From Sphingomonas taxi (GTDB lineage: Bacteria; Pseudomonadota; Alphaproteobacteria; Sphingomonadales; Sphingomonadaceae), in NCBI RefSeq assembly GCF_000764535.1, contig NZ_CP009571.1:2289001-2353000 (forward strand): a DNA stretch of 64,000 nt, in the 5' to 3' direction. Under the pieces are notes generated by a model, which was not told the origin of the DNA, searched no databases, and saw nothing but the letters and a program-made list of their open reading frames with translations. This document shows positions 19,444-28,274 of the stretch, piece after piece. Position 1 is the first letter of the stretch. Each line of letters starts with the position of its first letter. The position numbers and the translations under genes were made by a program.

Positions 19444-19551
19444 GATGTGGCCCTATCCTCCCCCACTAAACCGAAACTGAACCGCCCGGTTCAGCGGGGG
19501 TCGGACGAATCACCCTAGAAGCCGGTCATCGACAAACGAAGGAGACGATCG

Positions 19552-20196
19552 ATGGCAAGACTACATATCGGCACCCGCCAGCGCCTGGCACTCGGTGCAG
19601 CCGCGCTGGTCGCGGTCGGCGCCGCCGGCGGCGCGGGCGCAGTCGCCCTCACCCGCCCGAGCATCGAGATGGCCCCGACGGTCGCAACGCCGATCGCCAA
19701 GCTGGCGAGCAGCGGCGGCATCGTCACGGTGAAGGGCCGTGTCGCGGAGGTGTTCGGCGACCGGTTCGTGGTGCAGGACGGCAGCGGCCGGGCGATGATT
19801 GACGCGGGCCGCGACGGTACCGCCAACGTCACCCGCGGCAATGCGGTGCTGGTGCAGGGCCGCTATGACGAGGGGCAGTTGCGCGCGCACTTCCTCGTCG
19901 GCCCCTCGGGTCAGGTGAGCGAAGTCGGTCCGCGGCCCGGTCCGCATGGTCCGGGTGGCCCCGGCGGCCCGGGTGGGCCGGGCGCAGGTCGCCCCGACGG
20001 CCCGCCGCCGCCCCCGCCGGGTGCCGGTCCCGCCGGAACGCCGCCGCCCCCGCCGCCCCCGCCGCCCCCGGGCGCCGGTCGCGACGCACCGCCGCCCCCG
20101 CCGCCGCCCGCCAACGGTAGCGCCGTGCCGCCGCCGCCGCCCGCGGCCAATGCTCCGGCCGCGGCACCGGCCCCGGCACCCACGCCGGCGCGCTGA
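19552..20196 (+). CDS. Exported OB-fold-like protein with long proline/glycine-rich tail
   Basis: The product has 214 residues. A membrane anchor or signal (residues ~10-32) is followed by a ~75-residue domain (SGGIVTVKGRVAEVFGDRFVVQDGSGRAMID) that reads like the BOF/DUF5666 OB-fold family. From residue ~125 the protein is a repetitive PGGPGGPGG and PPPPPP tail to the end. AAGGAG precedes the ATG. It is divergent from a two-component operon whose kinase carries a similar Gly/Pro-rich sensor loop. The proline-rich tail could reach across the periplasm or bind peptidoglycan; that is speculation. Confidence 0.6.
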   Translation: MARLHIGTRQRLALGAAALVAVGAAGGAGAVALTRPSIEMAPTVATPIAKLASSGGIVTVKGRVAEVFGDRFVVQDGSGRAMIDAGRDGTANVTRGNAVLVQGRYDEGQLRAHFLVGPSGQVSEVGPRPGPHGPGGPGGPGGPGAGRPDGPPPPPPGAGPAGTPPPPPPPPPPGAGRDAPPPPPPPANGSAVPPPPPAANAPAAAPAPAPTPAR

Positions 20197-20202
20197 AGCA
20201 GG

Positions 20203-20236
20203 AAGGACCGGTCGCCCCGTGCGGCCGGTCCTTTTG
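20203..20236 (+). terminator. Rho-independent terminator after the proline-rich protein
   Basis: A nine-base-pair stem (AAGGACCGG with CCGGTCCTT, 20203-20211 and 20224-20232) is followed by a short T run. It lies just 6 nt after the stop codon. Confidence 0.85.
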
Positions 20237-20402
20237 CTTTGCGGATGGGTCGGGGTTCACGCGAAGACGCGAAGACGCGAAGCCGTCGCGTCCGCAAAGC
20301 CACCGTCGATCATCACGCGCGATTCCACCAACGATGCAGCGAGTGATTGCGTTGCGCGCCGCCCTCCCCCACATAGGTCCGTAATACACCAATGGGGAAC
20401 CA

Positions 20403-21341
20403 ATGGCCGATCCATATCAAACCTTGGGCGTCGCCCGCGGCGCGTCCGAGGCGGACATCAAGAAAGCGTATCGCAAGCTTGCCAAGGAACTGCATCCCGA
20501 CCGCAACAAGGACAATCCCAAGGCGTCGGAGCGGTTCAGCCAGGTCACCAATGCCTACGACCTGCTGAGCGACAAGGACAAGCGCGCCCGCTTCGACCGC
20601 GGGGAGATCGACGGCGACGGCAATCCCGCCGCGCCCTTCGGCTATGGCGGCGCCCGGCCCGGCACCGCACGCGGCGGCCCCGGCGGGTTCAGCAGCGCCG
20701 GCTATGAATTCGGCACCGGCGGCGACGCCGATATGAGCGACATCTTCGAAGGCCTGTTCGGCGGCGGCCAGACGCGCGGCGGCGGCGGCTTCGCCAGCGG
20801 CTTCGGCCGGCGCCCGCAGCCCAAGGGCGCCAACATCACCTATCGGCTGCAGGTGCCCTTCGTCGACGCAGCGACGCTGGCGCCGCAGCGCGTGACGCTC
20901 GGTGACGGCAAGACGATCGACCTCAAGCTGCCCGCTGGCGTCGAAAGCGGCACGCAGATGAAGCTCGCCGGCAAGGGCGAGCCGGGTCCCGGCGGCGCGG
21001 GCGATGCGATCGTCTCGATCGAGGTGCAGCCGCACCGCTTCTTCACCCGCGATGGCGACGACGTCCGGCTCGACCTGCCGCTCACGCTCAAGGAAGCGGT
21101 GGCGGGCGGCTCGGTGCGCGCGCCGACGGTCGACAAGCCGGTGATGCTGACGATCCCGAAGGGGACCAGTTCGGGTAAGACGCTGCGCCTGAAGGGCAAG
21201 GGCTTCCACAAGAAGGATGGTACGCGTGGCGACCAGCTCGTCACGCTGATGATCGACGTGCCCGCGGATGATGCAGCCTTGCAACAGTTCGTCGCCGGTT
21301 GGAACGATGCACGGAACCCGCGCGGGGCCATGGGCGTCTGA
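20403..21341 (+). CDS. DnaJ/CbpA-type J-domain chaperone
   Basis: The product has 312 residues. The J domain at residues 1-70 has HPD at 31-33. A Gly/Phe-rich linker (about 78-135) follows, then two DnaJ C-terminal substrate-binding beta domains. The zinc-finger domain of classic DnaJ is missing, as in CbpA. The C-terminal region contains [19 protein letters not shown] and LRLKGKGF. It stimulates DnaK ATPase and delivers substrates. It is followed by the YihY-family gene by 7 nt. A J-domain protein at this position in front of fabI is a recurring order in related genomes as far as I know. Confidence 0.9.
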   Translation: MADPYQTLGVARGASEADIKKAYRKLAKELHPDRNKDNPKASERFSQVTNAYDLLSDKDKRARFDRGEIDGDGNPAAPFGYGGARPGTARGGPGGFSSAGYEFGTGGDADMSDIFEGLFGGGQTRGGGGFASGFGRRPQPKGANITYRLQVPFVDAATLAPQRVTLGDGKTIDLKLPAGVESGTQMKLAGKGEPGPGGAGDAIVSIEVQPHRFFTRDGDDVRLDLPLTLKEAVAGGSVRAPTVDKPVMLTIPKGTSSGKTLRLKGKGFHKKDGTRGDQLVTLMIDVPADDAALQQFVAGWNDARNPRGAMGV

Positions 21342-21348
21342 CGCCGAC

Positions 21349-22299
21349 GTGACCGAAACCGCAGCCCTTACGCCCGAAGACCGGGCGCATCAGCGCCACG
21401 GCGCCCGCCACCAGCTCGCCAAGCTGAAGCCCGGCCCGGCCGCCTGGGAGATCACCAAGCGCGCCGTGCTCGGGGTGTTCAACGACGGCTTCATCCACGC
21501 CGGCAACCTCGCCTATCTCGCGCTGATGACGGTGTTCCCGTTCTTCATCACCGCCGCGGCGGTGCTGTCGCTGCTCGGCCAGAGCGCCGAGACGCAGCGT
21601 GCGGTCGCCTCGTTCCTGCACGTGCTGCCGCCCAACGTCGCCGACATCCTGCGCAAGCCGATCGCCGACGTGCTCGTCGCGCGGACGGGATCCTTGCTGT
21701 GGCTGGGCGGGCTGGTCGGGCTGTGGACGGTCGGCAGCTTCGTCGAGACGATCCGCGACATCTTCCACCGTGCCTATGGCGTGAAGGCGAGCGTGCCGTT
21801 CTGGCGCTCGCGTCTGTCCTCGTCCGGGGTCATCATCCTGTCGGTCATCATCGCGCTGATGAGCTTCCTCGTTCAGGGTATCCTGACCGCGGCGGAACAG
21901 TTCATCTATCGCCTGCTGCCCTTCGCCGAGGGCGTCGCGGGCTGGGTCGGCCTGTCGCGGGTGATTCCCGGGCTGGTGATGTTCGGCGCGCTCTATCTGC
22001 TCTTCTATTCGGTGACGCCGTCGAAATACCGTTACTCCAATTGCCGCAAATGGCCCGGCGCGGCCTTCACCACCGTCTGGTGGGTCGGCATGACGACGCT
22101 GCTGCCCTGGGTGCTCGGGCAATTGGGCGGCTACGACCTGACCTATGGCAGCCTTGCCGGCGTCGTCGTCATGCTGCTGTTCTTCTATTTGATCGGACTG
22201 GGGTTGGTGTTCGGCGCGCATCTCAACGCGGCACTGGCGGAACCCCCCGAACCGGCGCTACAGGGGGCGTCAACGACAGCGGAGGCGAAGACGGCGTGA
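21349..22299 (+). CDS. YihY/virulence factor BrkB-family membrane protein
   Basis: The product has 316 residues with about six transmembrane helices. The family signature AGNLAYLALMTVFPFF is at the first helix, and a PSKYRYSNCRKWPGAAF segment lies between later helices. The GTG at 21349, 7 nt after the DnaJ-like gene, is chosen because conservation begins there. The TGA stop overlaps the GTG of fabI (GTGA at 22296-22299). The function of the family is not settled; despite older names it is not RNase BN. Confidence 0.88.
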   Translation: MTETAALTPEDRAHQRHGARHQLAKLKPGPAAWEITKRAVLGVFNDGFIHAGNLAYLALMTVFPFFITAAAVLSLLGQSAETQRAVASFLHVLPPNVADILRKPIADVLVARTGSLLWLGGLVGLWTVGSFVETIRDIFHRAYGVKASVPFWRSRLSSSGVIILSVIIALMSFLVQGILTAAEQFIYRLLPFAEGVAGWVGLSRVIPGLVMFGALYLLFYSVTPSKYRYSNCRKWPGAAFTTVWWVGMTTLLPWVLGQLGGYDLTYGSLAGVVVMLLFFYLIGLGLVFGAHLNAALAEPPEPALQGASTTAEAKTA

Positions 22300-23099
22300 C
22301 GGGTTTGATGGCGGGCAAGCGCGGGCTTATCATGGGCCTGGCGAACGACAAGTCGCTGGCCTGGGGTATCGCGAAGCACTTGTCCGAACATGGCGCCGAG
22401 CTCGCCTTTTCGTATCAGGGCGCGGCGATGGAGAAGCGGGTGCGCCCGCTTGCCGAGCAACTGGGCGTCGCGCGGCTGTTCGACTGCGACGTGTCCGACA
22501 TGGCGGCGCTCGACGCGACCTTCGCGGCGCTGGAAGCGGAATGGCCGACGATCGACTTCGTCGTCCATGCGATCGGCTTCTCCGACAAGTCGCAGCTGCG
22601 CGGACGCTATTACGACACGACGCTCGACAATTTCCTGATGACGATGAACATCTCGGCCTATTCGCTGGTCGCGGTGGCGCAGCGCGCGCGCAAGCTGATG
22701 CCCGAGGGCGGCTCGATCCTGACGCTGACCTATTATGGCGCCGAGAAGGTCATCCCGCATTACAACGTGATGGGCGTCGCCAAGGCGGCGCTGGAGACCA
22801 GCGTCAAATATCTCGCGGTCGACCTCGGCCCCGACAATATCCGCATCAATGCGATCTCCGCCGGCCCGATCCAGACGCTGGCGGCGCGCGGCATCGGCGA
22901 CTTCAACTATATCCTCAAGTGGAACGAGCTGAACGCGCCGCTGCGCCGCACCGTGACGATCGAGGATGTCGGCGGCGCCGGCCTGTATATGCTGAGCGAT
23001 CTGGCGAGCGGCGTCACCGGCGAGATCCACCATGTCGACGCCGGCTATAACGTGATCGGCATGAAGGCCGAGGACGCGCCGGATATCGCGCTGGCGTAA
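22296..23099 (+). CDS. fabI: Enoyl-[acyl-carrier-protein] reductase (NADH)
   Basis: The product has 267 residues. It catalyses the last reduction in each round of type II fatty-acid elongation and is the triclosan target. The Tyr-x6-Lys pair is Tyr156/Lys163 (HYNVMGVAKAALE), with the additional conserved Tyr146. The nucleotide-binding GLANDKSLAWGIAK lies at residues 14-27. The GTG at 22296 gives a start reading MTGLMAGKRG, as in close relatives, and overlaps the preceding stop. Its TAA overlaps the start of the DUF4160 gene (TAATG). Confidence 0.96.
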   Translation: MTGLMAGKRGLIMGLANDKSLAWGIAKHLSEHGAELAFSYQGAAMEKRVRPLAEQLGVARLFDCDVSDMAALDATFAALEAEWPTIDFVVHAIGFSDKSQLRGRYYDTTLDNFLMTMNISAYSLVAVAQRARKLMPEGGSILTLTYYGAEKVIPHYNVMGVAKAALETSVKYLAVDLGPDNIRINAISAGPIQTLAARGIGDFNYILKWNELNAPLRRTVTIEDVGGAGLYMLSDLASGVTGEIHHVDAGYNVIGMKAEDAPDIALA

Positions 23100-23329
23100 T
23101 GCCGACGATCCACCGCGAATACGGCCTGAATTTCGTGGTGTATGTCGACGATCATCCGCCACCGCACGTCCATGTCACCGGCCGCGGGGTGGCGAAGATC
23201 GAGCTCGAGCCCGATGTCGTAATCGTGGAGACGCGTAATTTGTCCAAGGCCGATGTCGCGAAAGCGCTGGCCGTGGTATCGTTGCGGCGCGACGCAATGC
23301 TGGAAGCGTGGAAGCGAATACATGGTTGA
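23099..23329 (+). CDS. DUF4160 domain protein
   Basis: The product has 76 residues. It has the DUF4160 pattern: VVYVDDHPPPHVHV near the N-terminus, followed by IVETRNLSKADVAKALAVV. The HPPPHVHV motif is the family hallmark. The ATG overlaps the fabI stop. It overlaps the next gene, DUF2442, by 8 nt. The DUF4160/DUF2442 pair recurs across bacteria and is suspected to be a toxin-antitoxin-like module, but I know of no biochemical proof. Confidence 0.85.
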   Translation: MPTIHREYGLNFVVYVDDHPPPHVHVTGRGVAKIELEPDVVIVETRNLSKADVAKALAVVSLRRDAMLEAWKRIHG

Positions 23330-23693
23330 GTTGACCGACGAAGAGTTCGAGGCAGCCAGGGAGCGCGGTCGCGCGCTCTTCGAAACCGAGCCGCATGCCA
23401 AAGCGGTCCGTCACGATCTCAAGTCCGGCATGACCGTTGTCGAACTCTACAACGGCTGCACCTTCGCTTTCCCGCCGCGGCGATTGCAGGGGCTGGAAAA
23501 CGCCAGCGACCAAGATCTGCTGGCGGTAGAGGTCAACGGCCTGGGTTATGGCCTGCATTGGGAAGCCCTCGATGCGGATTACACCGTCGGCGGATTAATG
23601 GCGGGACGGTTCGGCACGCCCGCCTTCATGGAGCGCGAGCGCGCGCGGCTGCGGGCGATACTCGACAATGATCCCAGGTATCACGCTGCATGA
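23322..23693 (+). CDS. DUF2442 domain protein
   Basis: The product has 123 residues. A family-typical stretch is visible: [17 protein letters not shown] at about 43-59, then [24 protein letters not shown] at 75-98. The last part of DUF2442 proteins reads as a short, folded ligand-like domain. ATG at 23322 lies inside the upstream gene. The TGA stop overlaps the ATG of aroC (23690-23693). Usually the partner of DUF4160. It is smaller than a metabolic enzyme and has no catalytic signature that I can name. Confidence 0.85.
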   Translation: MVELTDEEFEAARERGRALFETEPHAKAVRHDLKSGMTVVELYNGCTFAFPPRRLQGLENASDQDLLAVEVNGLGYGLHWEALDADYTVGGLMAGRFGTPAFMERERARLRAILDNDPRYHAA

Positions 23694-24760
23694 GCATCAA
23701 CAGTTTCGGCCATCTGTTCCGCTTCACCACTTGGGGCGAGAGCCACGGGCCTGCGATCGGCGCGGTCGTCGACGGCTGCCCGCCGGGCATCGCACTTGCC
23801 GAGGCGGATATCCAGCCTTGGCTCGACAAGCGCCGCCCCGGTACGTCGCGCTTCACCACGCAGCGGCGCGAGCCGGATCAGGTGCGCATCCTGTCGGGCG
23901 TGTTCGAGGGCCGCACCACGGGCACGCCGATCAGCCTGATGATCGAGAACGTCGACCAGCGTTCGAAGGATTATTCGGAGGTCGCGCTCGCCTATCGCCC
24001 CGGCCATGCCGATTACGCCTATGACGCCAAATACGGTTTCCGCGACTATCGCGGCGGCGGACGCTCGTCGGCGCGCGAGACCGCGTCGCGCGTCGCGGCG
24101 GGCGCGGTGGCGCGCGCGGTGATCCCGCAGGTGCGCATCCGCGGCTGGGTCGAGGCGATCGGCGGCGACGCCATCGATTATGCCGCGTTCGACGATGCGG
24201 CGATCGACGCCAATCCCTTTTTCTGCCCCGATCCCGCCGCCGCCGCGCGCTGGGAGGCGCTGGTCGACGGCGCACGCAAGGCGGGATCGTCGCTCGGCGC
24301 GGTCGTCGCCTGCGAGGCGACGGGGGTTCCCGCCGGATGGGGCGCGCCGCTCTACGCCAAACTCGACGCCGAACTGGCGCACGCCTGTATGGGGATCAAC
24401 GCGGTCAAGGGCGTCGAGATCGGCGACGGCTTCGCCGCTGCGGCGCTGACCGGCGAGGCCAATGCCGATGCGATGCGTCCGGGCGCGGACGGCCCCGATT
24501 TCCTCGCCAACCATGCCGGTGGCATCACCGGCGGCATCACCACCGGCCAGCCGATCCGGTTGCGCGTCGCGTTCAAGCCGACGAGTTCGATCCTGATCCC
24601 GGTCGAGACGATCGATCGCACCGGCCAGGCCGCGGATATCGCTACCAAGGGGCGCCACGACCCCTGCGTCGGCATCCGCGGCGTGCCCGTGGTCGAGGCG
24701 ATGATGGCATTGGTCCTGGCCGACCAGGCGTTGCTGCATCGGGGCCAGACGGGACGCTAA
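23690..24760 (+). CDS. aroC: Chorismate synthase
   Basis: The product has 356 residues. It converts 5-enolpyruvylshikimate-3-phosphate to chorismate with reduced FMN. The N-terminal signature [23 protein letters not shown] is spread over residues 2-24, a mid-protein [20 protein letters not shown] lies at ~121-140, and [17 protein letters not shown] is near the C-terminus. It is translationally coupled to the DUF2442 gene by the ATGA overlap and is the last gene of the chain from the DnaJ-like gene. aroA and pheA of the same pathway lie elsewhere in the window. Confidence 0.96.
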   Translation: MSINSFGHLFRFTTWGESHGPAIGAVVDGCPPGIALAEADIQPWLDKRRPGTSRFTTQRREPDQVRILSGVFEGRTTGTPISLMIENVDQRSKDYSEVALAYRPGHADYAYDAKYGFRDYRGGGRSSARETASRVAAGAVARAVIPQVRIRGWVEAIGGDAIDYAAFDDAAIDANPFFCPDPAAAARWEALVDGARKAGSSLGAVVACEATGVPAGWGAPLYAKLDAELAHACMGINAVKGVEIGDGFAAAALTGEANADAMRPGADGPDFLANHAGGITGGITTGQPIRLRVAFKPTSSILIPVETIDRTGQAADIATKGRHDPCVGIRGVPVVEAMMALVLADQALLHRGQTGR

Positions 24761-24829
24761 TCGTTAACCAAATGGAACACTCTCTAACCCAACCCGTTGG
24801 GGCCGTGCAAGAATTTGCAGGAGAGAACG

Positions 24830-25288
24830 ATGCGTAAGATCATTCCAATCATGGCAGCAGCCATGCTGATCCCCGCCGCAGCCTATGCACAGACGACGAC
24901 GGGTGGCACCGCAGGCGGAACGATGGGCGGCACGACGTCCGGCAGCCCCACGGGAACGATGGGCGGCGCGATGGGCGGTCAGACGACGACCTCGCCGACC
25001 GATTCGTCGGCTACGTCGGGCAGCATGACGCAGAGCCGTTCGGCCAAGAAGTCGCGCAGCAGCCGTAGCGGCCGCTCGACCGGCACCGGTTCGACGTCGA
25101 CCACCGACAGCGGCTCCACGATGGGCGGTTCGACCGACACGATGGGCGGCACCACGGGCACCGGCACGGGTTCGACCACCGGCACGATGGGCGGCGGCAC
25201 GACCGGCACCATGGGTGGCACCTCGACCACCGGCACGATGGGCGGCACGACCGGGTCGACCACCGGCGGCACCCCGACGCCGCAATAA
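24830..25288 (+). CDS. Secreted low-complexity protein with TMGG/TTG repeats
   Basis: The product has 152 residues. A signal peptide (MRKIIPIMAAAMLIPAAAYAQ) is followed by a repetitive Gly/Thr/Ser region. GTMGGTT- and TTGTMGG-like units recur ten or more times, with a basic stretch (SRSAKKSRSSRSGRS) at ~70. The GCAGGAG ribosome binding site and the strong terminator downstream support a real gene. No family is recognised. Repeats of this kind occur in surface or periplasmic proteins of sphingomonads. There is a 69-nt gap after aroC, so it probably has its own promoter. Confidence 0.7.
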   Translation: MRKIIPIMAAAMLIPAAAYAQTTTGGTAGGTMGGTTSGSPTGTMGGAMGGQTTTSPTDSSATSGSMTQSRSAKKSRSSRSGRSTGTGSTSTTDSGSTMGGSTDTMGGTTGTGTGSTTGTMGGGTTGTMGGTSTTGTMGGTTGSTTGGTPTPQ

Positions 25289-25306
25289 GCATCCTGACCG
25301 ATGAAG

Positions 25307-25340
25307 AAAAAGCCGGGCGGGTCACACCGCCCGGCTTTTT
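25307..25340. terminator. Bidirectional rho-independent terminator
   Basis: A 14-bp perfect stem (25307-25320 with 25327-25340) starts with a run of A and ends with a run of T, so it works on both strands. It serves the plus-strand repeat protein (stop at 25288) and the minus-strand purA (stop at 25352). Confidence 0.93.
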
Positions 25341-25351
25341 CGTGTCTGTCG

Positions 25352-26641
25352 TCAGTCGGCGAAGGGATCGCGGACGAGGATCGTGTCCTCGCGCTCGGGA
25401 CTGGTCGAGACCAGCGCCACCGGGCAGCGGATCAGCTCCTCGACGCGGCGGATATACTTGATCGCCTGCGCCGGCAGGTCGGCCCAGCTGCGCGCGCCAG
25501 CGGTCGATTCCTGCCAGCCTTCCATGACTTCGTAGATCGGCTCGACCGCCGCCTGATCCGCGGCATGCGCCGGGAAATAGTCGAGCTCCTGACCGCGGAG
25601 GCGATAGCCGGTGCAGATCTTCACCTGCTCGAAGCCGTCGAGCACGTCGATCTTGGTCAGCGCGATCCCGGTGATGCCGCCGACCGCCGCCGACTGGCGC
25701 AGCAGCACCGTGTCGATCCAGCCGCAGCGCCGCTTGCGCCCGGTCACCGTGCCGAATTCGTGGCCGCGCACGCCGAGCCGCTCGCCCGTCTCATCCTCCA
25801 GCTCGGTCGGGAACGGTCCCGAGCCGACGCGGGTGGTATAGGCTTTGGCGATGCCGAGCACGAAGCCCACCGCCGCCGGCCCCAGGCCCGACCCGCCCGC
25901 CGCGGTGCCGGCGATCGTGTTGGACGAGGTGACGAACGGATAGGTGCCGTGATCGACGTCGAGCAACACGCCCTGCGCACCCTCGAACAGGATGCGCTTG
26001 CCCGCGGCCCGCGCTTCGTTGAGGTCGCGCCACACCGGCTTGGCGAAGGGCAACACGAAGCCGGCGATGTCGCGCAGCTCGGCGATCAGGCCCTCGCGGT
26101 CGATCGCGGGCGAGCCGAAGCCGGCGCGCAACGCGTCGTGATGCGCGAGCAGCCGGTCGAGCTGCGGCCCGAGATCGTCGAGATGCGCGAGATCGCAGAC
26201 GCGGATCGCCCGGCGGCCGACCTTGTCCTCATAGGCGGGGCCGATGCCGCGCCGCGTGGTGCCGATCTTGCCGGCGCCCGACGCATCCTCACGCAACCCG
26301 TCGAGATCGCGGTGCAGCGGCAGGATCAGTGCGCAATTGTCGGCGATGCGCAAAGTCTCCGGCGTCGCCGAGACACCCTGCGCCGCCAGCCGCTCGATTT
26401 CCGCCTTGAGCGCCCAGGGGTCGAGCACGACGCCGTTGCCGATCACGCTCGGCGTGCCGCGGACGATGCCCGAGGGCAAAAGCGACAATTTATAGACGTT
26501 GTCGCCGACGACGAGCGTGTGGCCGGCATTATGCCCACCCTGGAAACGCACCACCATATCAGCGCGCTCGGCGAGCCAATCGACGATCTTGCCCTTGCCT
26601 TCGTCGCCCCATTGCGCGCCGATGACTGCTACATTGGCCAT
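25352..26641 (-). CDS. purA: Adenylosuccinate synthetase
   Basis: The product has 429 residues. It joins IMP and aspartate with GTP to form adenylosuccinate. The N-terminal P-loop [11 protein letters not shown] is at residues 8-18. [11 protein letters not shown] (~129-139) and [23 protein letters not shown] (~220-242) are the family signatures. The C-terminal [21 protein letters not shown] is complete. The ATG at 26639-26641 is chosen because [15 protein letters not shown] is the usual N-terminus. It is preceded on the same strand by hisZ, with a 448-nt gap that contains another promoter-like signal on the opposite strand. Confidence 0.97.
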   Translation of the reverse strand: MANVAVIGAQWGDEGKGKIVDWLAERADMVVRFQGGHNAGHTLVVGDNVYKLSLLPSGIVRGTPSVIGNGVVLDPWALKAEIERLAAQGVSATPETLRIADNCALILPLHRDLDGLREDASGAGKIGTTRRGIGPAYEDKVGRRAIRVCDLAHLDDLGPQLDRLLAHHDALRAGFGSPAIDREGLIAELRDIAGFVLPFAKPVWRDLNEARAAGKRILFEGAQGVLLDVDHGTYPFVTSSNTIAGTAAGGSGLGPAAVGFVLGIAKAYTTRVGSGPFPTELEDETGERLGVRGHEFGTVTGRKRRCGWIDTVLLRQSAAVGGITGIALTKIDVLDGFEQVKICTGYRLRGQELDYFPAHAADQAAVEPIYEVMEGWQESTAGARSWADLPAQAIKYIRRVEELIRCPVALVSTSPEREDTILVRDPFAD

Positions 26642-26769
26642 GGATACAGGTCTCCGCCTGCCGGCTTTGATCCGTGCGCCCTTCGACAGGACTCGGCACA
26701 CGAACGGTCCTGAGATGCGAAGGCGCGCCTACCGGGGTGCGCCCGCGGGGTCAACCGTTCGCCGGGCGA

Positions 26770-26798
26770 TTGTCATCGCCGCGCGAATTCGATATAGG
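26770..26798 (+). promoter_or_regulatory. Candidate sigma-70 promoter TTGTCA-17 nt-TATAGG
   Basis: TTGTCA (26770-26775) and TATAGG (26793-26798) are separated by exactly 17 nt. The direction points to the terminator at 26833-26870 on the same strand. No established gene follows on this strand, so the output would be a short RNA of ~65 nt. It is a sequence prediction only. Confidence 0.4.
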
Positions 26799-26832
26799 GG
26801 TGATGCCAAACGACATGGCTTTGCCATTGGAT

Positions 26833-26870
26833 GAACCTCCGCCACGGCAATGGCGGAGGTTCTTTCTTTT
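26833..26870 (+). terminator. Rho-independent terminator-like hairpin of a short orphan unit
   Basis: GAACCTCCGCCA (26833-26844) pairs with TGGCGGAGGTTC (26851-26862) and is followed by TTTCTTTT. The 12-bp stem is perfect. On the plus strand no gene precedes it; only the promoter-like signal at 26770 does. Confidence 0.7.
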
Positions 26871-27089
26871 GGGGACGCGCGGCAACGCGCCCCCGCCCGT
26901 GGCCTACCGGTGACGTGCCACCTCGACAACCTTCAACAGAAGGGTGCCGAAGCCGACAACGCCCCCAGGAAAAGGCACAAGTCGCCGAACGACATGATGC
27001 TCTCCATCGGATCGACGGCAGGATCGCCGCCGCCGACAGCGTAATCGCCCGGCCGCACCGCTGTCATCGTCATTACGGCAGCGAAACGA
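26871..27089. other. Gene-poor rest of the purA-hisZ gap
   Basis: This is the remainder of the 448-nt gap 26642-27089. A weak frame of 64 residues (26850-27044, starting within the hairpin) was seen but has no ribosome binding site and no recognised motif. Otherwise nothing is recognised. Confidence 0.4.
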
Positions 27090-28190
27090 TCAGAGCGTGC
27101 GTGCTTCGCCTTCGGCGTAGAGATGCGTGCACAATTGCGCTTCGGGCGTGTCGGCGGGCGTCAAGGCCGCGACCGCGACCCAGCCGGCGGCACGCATCGC
27201 GGTGCCCGCCTCGGGCGGCGTGCCGAACGGCAGGAACAGCCGGCGGCGATCAACGGCGCCAGCGGTCGCGAGGATCGCATCGGCATAGAGCGAGAAACCG
27301 GTCGCCGCCTCTTCCGCGCCATCCTCGTGCATCACCGCATAGGTGCCGCCGCGGCCGACCTCGCGCGCCGCGCCGGCGATGAACAGCGAGAAGCCGAGCC
27401 ACGATTGATATTCGAAGCCATGCCGCTCGGTCGGGTCGAGCGTCAGCGCGACGCCCTCCGCCAGGCCCGCGGCGATCGCAGCGAGCCCGTCGAGCCGGCT
27501 GGCGAGCACCTGCCCGGTATCAAAGGCACGCAATCGCGCGATCGCGCTGTCGAACGGTCCCGCCGCCTCGATCAGCGGCAGATAGCCGGGCGCGATCGCC
27601 GCGACCGCGCCGGCGTCCTTGGCGTCGAGCCGGTCCTGCAGCAACGCGATCCGCTCAACGGCGACGGGCAGTGGCCCCGCCGCCAGCGTATCCACCAGAT
27701 CGGGCAAGGTGAAATCGATCGAGAGGCCGGTCGCCCCCGCCGCAGCCAGCGCCGAGACCGCCACCGCGACCACCTCCTGTGCGGCGGGGATCGAATCGAG
27801 GCCGATCAGCTCGCAGCCGATCTGCCGCCATTCGCGCGCGGGGGCGAGTTCGGGGCTGCGCAGCTTGAGCACCGGGCCGGCATAGGACAATCGCACCGGA
27901 CGCGGGTGATGCCCCATGCGCGTCGCCGCGATCCGCGCGATCTGCGCGGTGACGTCGGGACGGATCGCGAGCGTGCGCTGCGACACCGGATCGACGTAGC
28001 GGACCGCATCGGTCAGCGCGCCGTCCTTGAGCCGCGAGCCCAAGGCGTCGGCATATTCGACCAGCGGCGGATCGGCGCGCTCATAGCCGTAGAGGCGCGC
28101 CGCTTCGAGCACGCGCGTCTCGACGGCGGCGGCGGCATCGGCGTGCGGCGGCAATCGGTCGCGAAAGCCTTCAGGAAGCAGGGGTGTCAT
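27090..28190 (-). CDS. hisZ: ATP phosphoribosyltransferase regulatory subunit
   Basis: The product has 366 residues. HisZ is a histidyl-tRNA synthetase paralogue that binds the short form of HisG and gives it histidine feedback control. The class II synthetase core is visible: PEGFRDRLPPHADAAAAVE at the N-terminus, LYGYERADPPLVEYADAL, IRPDVTAQIARIAATR at ~76-91, and EWRQIGCELIG at ~120-130. The anticodon-binding domain is missing, which separates it from HisS. Located between serA and purA, a common arrangement in sphingomonads. No hisG is in the window. Confidence 0.9.
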   Translation of the reverse strand: MTPLLPEGFRDRLPPHADAAAAVETRVLEAARLYGYERADPPLVEYADALGSRLKDGALTDAVRYVDPVSQRTLAIRPDVTAQIARIAATRMGHHPRPVRLSYAGPVLKLRSPELAPAREWRQIGCELIGLDSIPAAQEVVAVAVSALAAAGATGLSIDFTLPDLVDTLAAGPLPVAVERIALLQDRLDAKDAGAVAAIAPGYLPLIEAAGPFDSAIARLRAFDTGQVLASRLDGLAAIAAGLAEGVALTLDPTERHGFEYQSWLGFSLFIAGAAREVGRGGTYAVMHEDGAEEAATGFSLYADAILATAGAVDRRRLFLPFGTPPEAGTAMRAAGWVAVAALTPADTPEAQLCTHLYAEGEARTL

Positions 28191-28274
28191 CGTGCGCCCC
28201 CCCTATCCATGGGCGGGAACGGGGGCAACGCCGTATCGCGACGGCGTCGCCCCTGCCCCGTCAGCATGAAGCGA

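Noticed and set aside
24840..25288. Alternative reading frames over the TMGG repeats
   Set aside because: Frames on the other strand exist only because the repeat has no stop codons; the plus frame has the signal peptide, ribosome site and terminator.
26850..27044. Possible 64-aa gene between purA and hisZ
   Set aside because: Its ATG lies in the terminator hairpin, there is no ribosome site and no known motif.
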